Assembly: GCA_036768485.1 (NCBI GenBank) | Contig: JAVLUZ010000054.1 | Span: forward strand, 1-64,000 | Source: Mermis nigrescens | Lineage: Eukaryota > Nematoda > Enoplea > Mermithida > Mermithidae | Direction: 5' to 3' | Length of the DNA: 64,000 bases | Shown here: in pieces, positions 34,108 through 47,055 of the stretch | How the letters are laid out: every line of letters begins with the position of its first letter | Position numbering within the stretch: position 1 is the stretch's first letter | Program-made: the position numbers and the translations under genes | The notes under the pieces: generated by a model | The model's database searches: none | The model's input: only the letters and a program-made list of their open reading frames with translations | Told to the model about the DNA's origin: nothing

Positions 34108-34344
34108 TAAACCCTCAGAAACTAAAATAACCCTCGGGAAACCGAAATGCCCCCAGAATTCAATTTTTAAAATTTTTTTCGTTTTTCTCACAATTTTTTG
34201 ATGCCAATGGATAGTGCTCGATGAATGCGTTGTAAAATGGTGTTTTTTTCGCCATACCACCATTTTTTAAACCATTTTTCGACCTTTGAAAAAATCTTAC
34301 ACTCCCCTTCCCCCCCCGCAGAGCTTTGGTGCCGCCCACCTATG
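34108..34344 (-). mobile_element. Family B MITE, left end lost
   Basis: Right end GCCGCCCACCTATG is intact; the left end stops in CTCAGAAACTAAAATAACCC. Confidence 0.65.
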
Positions 34345-34473
34345 GTCTGGACCTCAAACGCCGCTTGTCTTATATGAGCCCCCAAAATTTCGTCTTTGGA
34401 ATTCTCTTCATCCTCCGCAGTTTGTTCTGATACAGCCATGCACGTAGGTCAGGGGGGAATGGGGGGTCCGGAC

Positions 34474-34726
34474 CACACCTGGGCGTGGAGGGGAGTGGAG
34501 ATGTATGCACCCCTCCCTCTTCCGAGAAACCAAAATACCCCCCAGAATTCAATTTTCAAACTTTTTTTGTTGTTTTTTCTCGCAATTTTTTGATGCCAAT
34601 GGATAGTGCTCGACGAGAAACGTTTAAAAATTGTGTTTTTTCGCCATACCACCATTTTTAAGGCCATTTTCTGACCTTTGAAAAATCTTGCACCCCCCTC
34701 CAGAATTTTGTTGCTGTCCACGTATG
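34474..34726 (-). mobile_element. Family B MITE, duplication GTCCGGAC / GTCCGGCT, followed by a family G remnant
   Basis: Ends CACACCTGGGCG and GTCCACGTATG. A family G piece runs on to about 34869 (GGTGTTGGTTCCCCTTAAAT, GTGCCTG). Confidence 0.75.
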
Positions 34727-34982
34727 GTCCGGCTGGACCCCCCAAAATTCAGAACAATCAGAAAAATAGCACTTTTTAAACGTTATTTTGTGCTATTTTT
34801 GGGCTTAGTCCCCCCGAAAATTGGTGTTGGTTCCCCTTAAATAGGACGGCCAACTATGTGCCTGGATACAGCTTCCTAAAAAGATGAAAGAATAATGACA
34901 CTTTCGCGAAAAAAACTGTTCAGTTGTGAAATGCTATTCTCCCGAATTATTATTTGTCTATATCCGTACATTTGTATGTATG

Positions 34983-35628
34983 TAGCAAAGAAAAATGCTC
35001 CGATGAACAAAACAGGTAAATATACTTGAATTTCTTCATTGTTAATGATGCAAAAGGAGGGGACTAGGGAAAATTTCCCTATATGCGCAGAAGCCATAGG
35101 AATGTGCTAAATACTTAGACTTCCCCTAAACAACGCAAAAATCGAAGTATATTCTGCGGCCTGTATGAGGGAGTAGTCACAAAAAATTCTCAAGTGTTTC
35201 GCAAAAGAGAATGGAAGACACTTCAATGACTATTAATTAATCAATGTATTAATCATTTAATGAAATCTTGACCTCCCACAAAGCTCTGGCGTAAAAGATA
35301 ATAGTGTAAACTTTGCACCTACACGGCCAACTCAATATTCTGCATGAAAAACCACAAAAAATTTCTTTAAATCTTCCAAAATAAAGTAATCAAAATGCTC
35401 GCCATCGTAATCGAAATTACTACAGAAAATCTACAGAAACACGCATAGGCCACAGAATATACTTCGATTTTTGCGTTGTTTATGGGAAGTCTAACTGTTT
35501 ACCACATTCATATGGTTTCTGCGCATATAGGGAAATTTTCCCTAGTCCCCTCCTTTTACATCCTTAATAATGAAGAAATTGAAGTATATTTACCTTTTTT
35601 GTTCCATCGGAGCATTTTGCTTTGCTAG
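34983..35628. mobile_element. Family E foldback element (long terminal inverted repeats of about 180 bp)
   Basis: 34983-35162 (TAGCAAAGAAAAATGCTCCG through AGTATATTCTGCGGCC) is inverted at 35448-35628. The same structure recurs at 41932-42696. The short spacer has no coding frame. Confidence 0.85.
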
Positions 35629-35666
35629 TTCCCTTCTTTCATTTAATATTCTAGGCCATATATCCA

Positions 35667-37201
35667 TAGGTGGGCGGGCAGCGCCGAGAATTCTGGGAGA
35701 GTGCAAGTAGCTGAAAAAATGTCTTTTTTCGTTTCGAACCTTTGACTCTAAAACGATCATAGATCGAGAAATACTGCATTAAAAAAGGAAAAAATTTTAC
35801 GTCTCGAGATATTGTAACCCTCTACAATATAAAACTAATTGGACTGCGCAGAAACCAAAATTGAGTTAGATAAGCTTCAGGACACGCTAACAGTAAAAAA
35901 CCCGTATACTTTACACTTTTGTGCAACAACCATTGAGTGTAAATAAATTTTAAGGTCAGATTCGTAATCTACAACGAGGGCAACATTCAAAAAAATTGGC
36001 CCTCCGGAAATTGTTTGATACCCAATGCTCTGGGCGGAAAAGTGGTTCTCAGTGTAAACTTTACACTTGTGCTAATCACGCAATATTGGGTGTATAGAAA
36101 CAAAATAAACTAGGATCTGTAACGCTAAGGTCAGGGCACATTTTAAGCATAATTACCATGTTCCGCCTACTTAGCGGAGTAGCTGGAGAAATTTCGTTTT
36201 TCGTCTCGAACCCTGTACACTAAAACGATCACAGATCGAGAAATATTGTGTTAAAAGAGTAAAAAAATTTCACGTTTTGAGATATTGTAACTTTCTACAT
36301 TATAAAACCAATTGGACTGCACAAAAATTAGAACTGAGATAGATAAGCTTTAGGACACGCCAAGAGTAAAAAACCCGTATACTTAACACTTTTGTGCAAC
36401 AACCATAGAGTGTAATGAAATTTTAATGTCACATTTGTAATCTACAACTCGGGGCAATATTTTCAAAACTGAAATTGGCCCTCCGAAAATTGTTTGATAC
36501 CCAAAGCTCTGGGCAGAAAAGTGCTTCTCGGTGTAAACTTTACACTTGTGCTAATAACGTAATATTGGGTGTATAGGAACACAATAAACTAGGATCTGTA
36601 ACGCTAAGGTCAGGGCACATTTTAAGCATAATTAGCATGTTCCGCCTACTTAGCGGAGTATCTGAAGAAATTTCGTTTTTCGTCTCGAACCCTTTACACT
36701 AAAACGATCACAGATCAAGAAATATTACGTTGAAAGAGAAAAAAATTGGCCCTTGAGATATTGTAACCCTCTACATCATAAAACCAATCGGACTGCACAG
36801 AAACCAAAATTGAGTCAGATAAGCTGAAAACACGCAAGGAGTAAAAAACCCATATACTTTACATTTTTGTGCAACAAATATTAAGTGTAAAGAAATTTTA
36901 AGGTCAGATTCGTAATCTACAACTCGGGGGCAACATTTTTTAAAAAAATTGGCCCTCCGCAAATTATTTGATTTTGTGGTTTACACTTTACACACTCATT
37001 GCTAACTCGGCATTGAGTGTAAACAAAAGACCAAAATGGTACATCGTATTTTTTAATTATCTATCGTTTAAAAAAAACCGCACCTCCCAGGTGTGTGCCG
37101 TTGTTGCTGTGAGGGGGGGCACAAAATTCGCACTCGCCGTGATAAACATCTAAGAAAAAAGGTGGCCAAGTATATTATTGGTAGCGCTATCGCGCTACCT
37201 A
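35667..37201. repeat. Family F block: tandem repeats of about 480 bp with a 3' hairpin
   Basis: Three successive, increasingly divergent copies begin near 35732, 36197 and 36677, each with ACGATCACAGATCGAGAAAT, CTTTACACTTTTGTGCAAC, and GTGTAAACTTTACACTTGTG. A truncated family B end (CATAGGTGGGCGGGCAGCGC) precedes the array. It ends in AAAAAAAACCGCACCTCCCA and a perfect inverted repeat GGTAGCGC-TATC-GCGCTACC (37180-37199). The same end occurs at 45,820. Confidence 0.75.
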
Positions 37202-40200
37202 TGATGTTCAGGAATTATTTACAGTACACTTTTCAGGAAACATTGGAAATTGCATGAGAAAAAGGTTTTCATGCTGTTGAATTTGACTGAATGTCATTTC
37301 CGAGCGAAAATTTAGCGCTGAGCGCCGGAAAATCTGTGAAATTCAGGCTGACGAACAATAAGATGACTAAATTAGTACTGCTCTATTGAATGTTTTCATA
37401 ATTCGAGCATACAGTGCTTATACTAAATACACGTGAAGCGATGAAAATTGTCAACATTTGAAAAAATTTGCCGAAAATACTGCATTTTCGCTCGAGACAT
37501 TCTTGAGAAATTCACACGATCTTCGTTTCGAATTAAAATATTTCTGGCACAGATGGCTTTCCTGCCAGAAAAATTTAAGCAACTGACTTAACCTGAATCC
37601 ACCAGTAGAAGCACAGCTTGAACGGTGAGGGAGGACTAAGCGGGAGGGCATTGTCGAGTTAAAACAGTCTAAAAATTAGTGGCACATACAATTTATAGAC
37701 GCTAAGCAGGTAAATACTGTGAGTCCTCCTAACGGGCAGCATGAAATTTGCCACTGGCCAGTATACAAGCGTATGTGATACGGAAACCAGCCATGCACGT
37801 GGGGGTCTAGACCCTTAACATGGAAAATTTTAGAGAGAAAATGAGGTCACATGAAGGCTCGAAGGGAATGAAAATTGAAAATTTTCTTCAAGTGCTTGAC
37901 ATTGACCAGATGCTGCGAAATAACGTAGTTTTAACGCTATTCTAGCACTTATACCCGTTTTTAAGTCATTTTGGCCAAAAGAAGCTTAATTTTCGACCCT
38001 CTCCGTCGACTGTGTCCAACCTATTTTGCTATCTTGAAGGTCTGAACCTGGTTTCTGAATGGAGGTGGTCTCTATAACTTACAGTACCAGTCACAACTAA
38101 CCCTACTTTTTTCGCGGGCTGCTCGCGAATTGCCCGCGAAGCATGCTCGCAAGCCCACCCATAAAAAGTGCAGTTATTTGAGTGGCGCATTTATTATGCA
38201 TGCCATACTGTAGGTCAGAAAGTAATTCATTTTTGTGACCGCCTGATTAAAAGAACAAAGGTTAGTGTACCGCCGCAGGAGGCTCCAATTCATCAATCAT
38301 TTGGGCGTGCAAAGTTTTACACATACTTGCAACCTACACAGCATATTGTAGGTTACCTATTACTTTCAGTGACCATGCAATAACACGATTAGTAGATTGG
38401 ACGTTCCTATTTAATTGGTTCCCGCAGGGCAATGAATAAACACTGCACCGTTTCTGCCTTCTGCTCTATAATCCCAACCAGCAATTATACGTATGTACCT
38501 CTGCATGTTTCGCTCGATATTTTGTACAGCACATTGTATTATTTTCACTCAGTAGAGAAATAATAGGATTTTGAAATGGAATTATTTTTGTATATTATGG
38601 CTCTTTGTTCTATGCAATACTTCGAAAGCGTATCACAATTATTTTCAATTTAAAGTGAACATTCATGAAGCTAAAAAGTGGTTGGAATTGATATTAATAT
38701 GGTTCTCTGAAGTGGCAATAAATATTCTAGAGAGAATTAACTAAAATAATTTTAGAATTATGCAGTTATGCAGCCCTACATCTAGTGCTTTTCTCCATCC
38801 AAAATTATGAAGCGTATGAAACTGGTATCGAATAAATACAGATTGCGTTTCTGATGCAATGGATAATGCGAAACGCAATTTTATCTTATTTTACCTGACA
38901 AGTTGTATGTTTTGTGATTAATAACATTCATTTACTTTCTTGGCGGTCTGCACGCCATATTTTTGTTCATAGAATGGATTTTAAAGGTTTCAAGAGCAGA
39001 AACAGCTTTCTCAAAATATTTTTATTCTACTTTCAAGCATTTTCAAAATTTTTGGCATTTTGCACCAAATGCTATATGAGCGGTAAATCAAGCTTAGCTT
39101 CTTCCCGCTTTAATTTAATAAATTTTCCGGCGCTTCGCGTCAGATTTTCGCTGAAATTAAAATCATTTAATCATTGAGCAATACTGTCGAAAATTAAAAA
39201 ATTTTCCGGAAAAACGTTTCGCCGAAAGCGACTTTGAATAAAAATAGACAATGCAAAATGCAGAAAAAACGTAGTTTTGCAGGCAATTTTCAGATCTTGT
39301 TTTTGAATGTTTTTGGAAAAGTTGGGGTACCTAACGTCCTGAAAGTACTAGATTCGCCACTGTGTGCCACATTCTTGTTTTGGCGCGTTCCGAATTGGAG
39401 ATTCCATTACTTTTGAGTTGAACCGGAATTTGAGTACAATTTTATTTATTCGACGAAAATGCTCAATTTGGACAATTCGTACATGATGCTCTCGCACTTC
39501 GTACTTTGCTGGGCACCACCAGACCCAGTGGATACCAAAAACGCAAGAAAGTTACGTGTTTTTGATATCATTTTGTCGTTTTTTCCGAATAAAAATTTAT
39601 GGTGTTTTTTGCTTCTCAAACATCTCATATTTTTGACGTTAAACGCAAAATAGCCCGAGATAATCTTAGCTAAAACGCCGAAAATGTTCACAAAGGCGCA
39701 AGTTCTGGTGTTTGGAGCATCACGTCACACAAATTTACAAATTAAATTCAGAAAAATTTAAATACAAAACTTAAAATCAAACACAGTTCATCTTAATCTG
39801 CCTGTCAGGTATAATGCACCTATAGCGAAAACCTACAAATATTATCCAGAACATTTTCTAAAACAGACCCATTTTAATATTAATGATTCCCGCTTTCCGT
39901 CCTACTAATGCGGAATATTTTCTGCGCGGCTTATTTTGTGCAGCTACAGTATACCAACGTTCAATAAGAGGAGCAGACGCAATCAACGCCAATATTGTAT
40001 CGCATTACGTTATATGTACACTCTGCACTAAATTCATATGTAGAGACCTAACCAAATCCCCCTGCTGCTCGAATTCAGACGAATAAATTTCCCTCTTGTA
40101 AAAAATAGGTACACAAGCAAGTATTAGGTACATACCATCCATTGCGTTAAAGAGCACTATGAGTTTTGCGTTGCCATCAAGCCATCATTTTTATGACCCT

Positions 40201-40306
40201 GCAAAATTACATTGCTTGGACAGGAACATGTCAACTGATCACACGCCTAATGAAGTGAAATAAAGTGCGATAATGCTCGCAAGATCTTTTTTGCGAGCAG
40301 CGCGCG
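37202..40306. other. No gene supported; scattered repeat pieces
   Basis: A family I copy at 37793-38010 (AACGCTATTCTAGCACTTAT). GC hairpin-like GCGCTGAGCGCCGG at about 37315 and CCGGCGCTTCGCG near 39127. 39883-40086 is open on both strands and discussed under findings. Confidence 0.5.
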
Positions 40307-40559
40307 CATACGTGGGCAGCAAGAAAATTCTGGGGGGGGGTGCAAGATTTTTTTGAAGGTCGAAAAATGGCCTTAAAAATGGTGGTATGGCGATAAAAAC
40401 ACCATTTTTCGACGTTTCTCATCAAGCACTATCCATTGGCATCAAAAAATTGCGAAAAAGACGAAAAAATTTTCAAAAATTGAATTCTGGGGGGGGTATT
40501 TTGATTTCTGGGGGGTATTTTGGTTTCTGGGGGGGTGAAACCCCCCACGCCCAGGTGTG
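40307..40559 (+). mobile_element. Family B MITE, perfect duplication AGCGCGCG
   Basis: CATACGTGGGCAGC and GCCCAGGTGTG ends; the same octamer at 40299-40306 and 40560-40567. Confidence 0.88.
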
Positions 40560-40767
40560 AGCGCGCGAACTGCTCGCGTGCAAGTCGAGCAGTTAGTTGT
40601 GTTGTGACTGGTACTTACATCAGATAAGCTACAAATTGCATAATAAATTGCATAAAATAAGAAACTATTAGACCTGTAAGACTTTGGCTGCTTTGCTAGA
40701 CAAATGAAAACTGAGCCTGTTAAACACGAACTCCATTGACAAAATTTCAGTTAATATCCACTGTAAA

Positions 40768-41235
40768 CCAGTGCCGTATCCAGGATGTTCTGACAGGGGC
40801 GGATTCCTAAATTTTCCTAATAGTGTCAAAAATTGTCCACAAAATCCGCTCATTAAGCTTAAAGTATCGATTTTCACCATCTTTTGATAGACAGAATCAG
40901 TTTTCATCTAAAAAAGCAAATTTTCAAAATATTTCTCTGAAAAAAGGAACAAAATTAGTACAAAAATCGGCGCAAAGCGCCGAAAAAGAAGATACTCGAT
41001 AAATCATTTTGAGAACTGAAAAATCCCAATTCTGTACATGAACGACTCTTCTGACGTAAAAATAAAGTTTTTGGAGCGCCAAGAAAGTATTAGTGAGTAC
41101 TACAAATATTAAATAAAAATATTATTATATTGATTACTATAAATACCAAAATTTGAAAAATCGTCGTAAAAAATAGCGTCATTTTCTATTGCACCTAAAT
41201 ATTTGTTGACGACAGAGGCGGCCGCCCCTGCAAAT
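40768..41235 (-). repeat. Family D copy
   Basis: CCAGTGCCGTATCCAGGATG, TAGTGTCAAAAATTGTCCAC, TTTTGATAGACAGAATC and the hairpin CGGCGCAAAGCGCCGAAAA, ending in GGCGGCCGCCCCTGCAAATC. A more degraded relative may cover about 41590-41750. Confidence 0.65.
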
Positions 41236-41931
41236 CCGCGCATGCTGTAAACGTCACTATTTTCTGTAAGGCTCATCCCGATTCGAATCAGTCCTCTCAT
41301 TTTAAACAAATCTGACGCTTTTGATAATGAAGGGTTTGATTACTTTGCACAAGAGCTACATTTCTTTGGTGCAGTTTGACTAATAGAATTTCCTGGATAA
41401 ATGATAGTTTCATCATTTTTTGCGAACATTTCAGATAAAAGAATAAAATTGCGAGCGGTTAAATCAAAATTAAAATTTGAATAAGTGAGAGCAGATCCAG
41501 CCGCAAGGTACATGTACCTACCAGTGTAGACTGCGCTGAGCGTCACTAATGGATCCACGATTTCCTGCGGTACCCAAGCTTTTCCCAAAACTCAGGAATC
41601 GTACTAAAAACCCGTTCATTACGCGTGAAGTACCGTTTTTCATCATTATCTTGTAGACCGAATCCTGGCTACAGAAGCAAATTTCGACTTCCGACGCGTG
41701 CAGTAAAATACAATTCTAGTTAAGGAGAAAACTGTTTAAATCATTACTCTTTTACTCACCGGCTTTCCACGTTATTCGGTGAAAAGCGCTGAAAACCTTG
41801 GAAAAATCTCAAAGTGGCCGAAAATTCGAAGAAAACTCTTTCTTCATCTCGCCAACTATTTTGGGCCAAAAAATGAGAAGCGGCCAACTCTTCTAAATTC
41901 ATCACTGCTGAGTGTGTAGAGTATATGCTGA

Positions 41932-42696
41932 CTAGCAAAGAAAAATGCTCCGATGGAACAAAAAAGATGAATATGCTTGGAATTGTGGATTATTATGGAT
42001 GTAAAAGGAGGGGACTAGGAAAAATCTACCTAAAGTCGGAAAATCTGCTAAAAATCACACTTTCTCTAAGCAACGCAAAAAATCGATGTATATTCTGCGG
42101 CCAACAGATTAAAATAAATATTCAACCATAACAATGATTGAAACAGCAGCACGTTAGCTATGCAGTAGCTATGGGAAATGATATTAAGTAAACTAACAGT
42201 CTTCCAAGCCAATTGAATGAAATAGCAAACATCGAAGACAATTGAAGACATGGTTGGTTTAAAACAGTAGGAAACGCGTAAGTTGACTTGAAACAGACTA
42301 AATGTAGATACACTAGCATGCCCGAAACGATTGTATGCACTAATCAATCGGCTCCTGCTTTGCTTGCTATAATGCTCATAACAAAATAAAAGAACTTTAA
42401 ATACAATACCTCTTAGTTTTCTATCAATCAGGTGCCAGCAATTTAAAAAAGTAACCTTGATAGATTACGTTTATACACTCTTATCTGAAACTTCGAACAT
42501 TATTTAAAAAAGACACTTTTTTAGAGGCCGCAGAATATACATCGATTTTTTGCGTTGCTTAGAGAAAGTGTGATTTTTAGCAGATTTTCCGACTTTAGGT
42601 AGATTTTTCCTAGTCCCCTCCTTTTACATCCATAATAATCCACAATTCCAAGCATATTCATCTTTTTTGTTCCATCGGAGCATTTTTCTTTGCTAG
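41932..42696. mobile_element. Family E foldback element, second copy
   Basis: Arms 41932-42102 and 42528-42696 are inverted over about 170 bp, ending CTAGCAAAG and CTTTGCTAG. No coding frame in the spacer. Confidence 0.88.
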
Positions 42697-43002
42697 TACA
42701 CTACTTTTAATTAGCGTGATTTCAGTACATCAGTCAGTAAACACAATCAGTAATATGCCACAATAATGACAACAGTCCAAGAACGCGGAAAACAATATTG
42801 TTCTTAACATCAGCATTATCCTTTTTAAACAAGACAACCTTATTGACACCATCCATTTTCAAATTAAAACTGCATTAAGTTATTTCTTCTTAATGTGCAG
42901 TTCACTTATAATCAAGCACAAAAATTTAACCAACGAATTCACATTGCAAATCCTCACTCAATCAATACACAAGCACAATGTGTTGTGACTTGAAATTGAA
43001 AA

Positions 43003-43112
43003 CACCCAATTTTCAATTTTCAAATTGAAAATTGGATCAATTTTCAAATTGAAAATTGGATCAATTTTCAAATTGAAAATTGGGTCAATTTTCAAATTGA
43101 AAATTGGGTGTT
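43003..43112. repeat. 24-bp palindromic tandem repeat
   Basis: About four copies of CAATTTTCAAATTGAAAATTGG-type units; each unit is self-complementary. Confidence 0.9.
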
Positions 43113-43489
43113 TGAATTTGCGATAAAGAAAATAATCAAAAGATAGTCACTTGGTTTATTTAAGCCGAGTAATAAAATAACGACCGTCCACCAATTCCAA
43201 ACTAAATGCGACTAATCTGATCACTATGAAAAAGTTTTGAAAAATGAGCTTGCGAAGCGAGAGTTGTAAACCAAGAGAAACTTAAAGTTAAAACCTACCA
43301 TTAAATTATTAAGAGACTTATAAAAGATTTTAAACTTTAAGAAAATGGAAAAGGCGGGATGTTGGTAAATTAGAAGGCAAAGTTTTTCGGCAAAAATTCA
43401 AAAACTTCACGCAAATATCAAATGTAAGGAACACTAACGCTTCGATTTGGTAGTAAAATAAATTTGTAGTATAGACTACATATTAACAA

Positions 43490-45822
43490 CAAATGAATAG
43501 TGCAAACTTTACACAACTACTAGGTGTAGAGAATGCTAACAGTTTACGGCTTATTAATGTACATGATTACAATAAAGCTGCATATCTTTGTCGACTTCTG
43601 TGCACAGTAGTGTGATTGCTGGTTCATTTTAAACCACTTTTGCAGGCAATTTACATCAATTAAACGATAGCTCTCCATGTGCAAGATTTTGTGAAACATA
43701 TTATAAACACGGCTAAGAAGGATTTAACTTTAATGCAACCCATTTAAGACAAAATTACATTTCTTCAATGATCTAAGGACACTTGAACATAATTTTTAAA
43801 TCACTTTAGATTACTTTTGAGGGTAAACAAACTCACTTAATTGATGTCTCACATATGAATCCTTGAAAATTTCTTGACTTCAGTTACAAAGTCTCTGCAA
43901 GTCTATCGAATTAAGGTTAACACGTAATGTAAACTTTACACAAACACATAGCGTAAAGAACATTTTAGTCGGATTCGTAATTTTGATATTGCTCCCATAT
44001 TACTTTCAACATTTATTTAAAAATGAGTCCATAATGTTTTAAAGACAATAAAGATTAGGTTTAAACCACTTTGCAATACTGCTGAGTGTAAGCAAGCGCG
44101 CCCAACTGACGTATATATTTCATTCCCTGTAAATTTTTATATCTCAGGAAAAAATTTCGGATTTTGCAATGCTCTAGAACAAAGGCTAACATGCAGTGTA
44201 AAAAATTACTCGGATATTATGATCAACATTCATGAAAAAATTATGTCTCTACAATGGTCTTAGGACATATAAACAATGAGTGTAAACTACTTTACATCAC
44301 TGTTGGATGTAAACAAACGCACCTACGTGACGTCTCACATATGATCCTTTGAAAACTTCTAGACTCCAGGAAAAAATTAGGTTTCTGGAATGCTCAAAAA
44401 CGAAGATAAATACATATGTAGTGTAAACTTCATGTAAACACCTAGTGTAAAGAAGATTTTAGTCAGATTCGTAATTTTGATATTGTTCCGATATTACGAT
44501 TAATATTTATGAAAAAATTAAGTCTACATAATGTTCTATGGGCAAACTAACAATTGGTGTAAACTACTTTACAACACCGTAGAGTGTAAACATATGTGCC
44601 AGACTGGCATATCAAATTTGGTTCCTGGTCCATTTCTAGACTTGATAAACGTGTCCCTGACTCGTATCCGGAGAAGCAGGTAGAAAAAACAAGACAGAAA
44701 CGCATTTTAGACTCCAAATTTTTGACTTTACACTCGCAAAATATTAATGTATAGACAATTTGCTTTGAAATGCATCCGATATGAAGCACTTTATTTTTAT
44801 TCTATTAGACTTATCCCGACTTCTGGACGGAGAAAGTGGCGAACAAAAAACGCAACAAAAACGTATTTTCCATCATTTAGAACACTGTAAACTTTAAAAT
44901 TCCGTACCGAACCCTCCATTGAGTTTAAAGAAATTCGGTTTGGTACAATTTGTAGCTTTTGAATCGTAGTACATTCCTGTGAGCCAAAATTCTCTTGCAA
45001 AAATTATTTGGTATGATTTATTAATCAAAATTCGGAAAAAACGTGTTTTTCGCCCATTTTTTACCTCTGATTTCGAACTTTACACCTCCATAAATAACTC
45101 AATATTGCGTTTTTTAAATGCGGTTTGCTGTGATGTTTAGCCCCTGTAAGGCACTTTATTAATGCTGTCTTCGATTTGCACTGACTCATAAGCGGAAAAA
45201 TTTGGCAGAGAAATCTTAGTTAAAATCCGTTTTTTTACACCATCCACTAGAGTGTAAACTTTAAACCCCAGGATCTAACTCACCATAGAGCATAGAAGAC
45301 TTTGCTTATATGCAGAATGTAGCCCTTGATCCGCTCTACATTTCTGTCAGAAAACATTTTAAAAACCTCATAACCGGAGTTAGTATCGGACATAGGAAGG
45401 TTGAAAACTCGACCAAAAAGTGCTTTTTCACCCCCAGATTTTCGCACTCTTTACACTGCCGTTCGATAAATAATGCGAATTTTAAAAAACAAAAAAAGTG
45501 TCATCTGTAGAATTCATCCCTCTATTATCCTATTCTGTTCAATCCTTCGAGTCATCAATACTCAGTTGTCCACATGCCGCAGTAAAAAGGTCCCAAAATT
45601 TGTCCTATGTTATAACGTTACACAAAAACTTTACACCTTCTTTACACAATCAATTTTGAGTTTCAAGAAAAACAAAAAAACAAGGGCAGCGAATTTTTTT
45701 ATTATCTTTCTTTTAAAAAAAACCGCACCTTCCAGAAGTGTCCCGTTATAGCTGTAGGGGGGTGCCCATGTGTTGGGGGTACCCAAGTATATTATAGGTA
45801 CGCGCTAACGCGCTACCTATGA
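43490..45822. repeat. Family F block, second and more diverged copy
   Basis: Degenerate repeats with a period of roughly 480-490 bp (for example around 43,930 and 44,420: GTGTAAACTT...GTGTAAAGAA, then AGTCAGATTCGTAATTTTGA). It ends like the first copy: AAAAAAAACCGCACCTTCCA, then TAGGTACGCGCTAACGCGCTACCTA (45795-45819). Confidence 0.7.
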
Positions 45823-46773
45823 TTGATATTCCCATAAATTTGCTACTGATCTGATCCATAAACAAAATGATCGACCCGTAAAACATAAGAGGCTTAAAAT
45901 TCATTCTTTACTCAAGTATTCGAAACAAACTAAATACACAACTTAAGCACACAGTAAACATTGCGGAGAAAATAACAAGGAGCAAACTGAATCGGGAGCG
46001 AGAATGAGCGCATTTGCGTAATTTATAACAACTATATGTGCAAGCGTGAAAATTCTTGCGGGGTGAAATAAAAAGATTTTACAAAAGATTATTTTTCGGG
46101 TTAAAAACGATGAATACGTCAGATACACAATTTTTCGACGTCTCTGACAATGCTCTTTTGTTCTAACGGTGAAAATAAATAAAAAAACGAATAGAATTAA
46201 TAAATTTTTCAATAAATTTCGAAGATCGAAAATTAAACGAAAAGCTCGAATTTGACCTAACAGTTTTAACGGCGAACATATATAAAGTTGAAGCATACAT
46301 GCACATAGGGGGTTGAGGGGAGTATAACCCCCTGAGGGGTCGGACAGAAAGGCGCTGTCCGACGATTCTGAGCTGACGGAACATTTTCTGCGTCATTTTT
46401 TAAGACAAAAGCAGTAATGATGTCAAAATTTGATTTATGATTATATGCTCTTTTTACTCAAAAAGCACCCAAAATTTGTCAAAATGGTCTAAAACGTCAG
46501 AATTTCTCGCCAAATCGATAAACATCTATATTTCAAGTGTTAAAAGCGATAAAATGCAGTCAAGAGGGACTAAAAATGCTAGAAAAATGCGGTATTGCAT
46601 GAAAAAGCGTTTTACGGACTTTTTGACCATTTTCGTCATTTACATAAATACAAAAAATATGAACAATAAATTTACTGGTTCGGATTTATGAATTTTCAGC
46701 CCCCTTGATAATCCTGATCTCGTGCATCTATGAGTTGAACATAGGAAGCAAAAACGTATAAGTACATGGTATT
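45823..46773. other. Downstream of lin-37; no gene supported
   Basis: AT-rich. A C/I-like repeat piece lies near 46290-46380 (GAACATATATAAAG to CCCCTGAGGGGTCGG). No clear AATAAA on the minus strand close to the lin-37 stop. Confidence 0.45.
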
Positions 46774-47055
46774 TCACTGCTGCTGAGCATTTTGAGCGAT
46801 TGGCACAAAGGCATCCTGTATCAACTTCAGGTTTGAAGCACAGACTGTCTCAGTCCATTCGTTACTTCTTCGATTAATGTTTTTCTTGATAGCTTTCCAT
46901 CGAGGCAAATAAGAGGCTAAAATCGCTTCGCGACTTGACGTGTCCACTTCTACTGGCTCGGCAAATTCTGGTGGCTCAAATATTGAGATCCGTTGTGCTT
47001 CCTTATCAGCACTAATTTCGATGGGAGGCATCTTATCGATTATTTTTCCCACTGA
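46774..47055 (-). CDS. lin-37: lin-37 terminal exon
   Basis: Acceptor CCTCGCAG. Reads SVGKIIDKMPPIEISADKEA to a stop after QNAQQQ; 93 residues. Contains the conserved C-terminal helix RWKAIKKNINRR. Confidence 0.8.
   Translation of the reverse strand, partial: SVGKIIDKMPPIEISADKEAQRISIFEPPEFAEPVEVDTSSREAILASYLPRWKAIKKNINRRSNEWTETVCASNLKLIQDAFVPIAQNAQQQ

Noticed and set aside
41340..41938. Two minus-strand frames (MNLEELAASHFLAQNSWRDE with a GTGAGT donor; WVPQEIVDPLVTLSAVYT with a GTAGGT donor) considered as a small gene
   Set aside because: The phase that joins them changes the second peptide, and the area resembles degraded family D and the flank of a family E element. I could not close a gene model.
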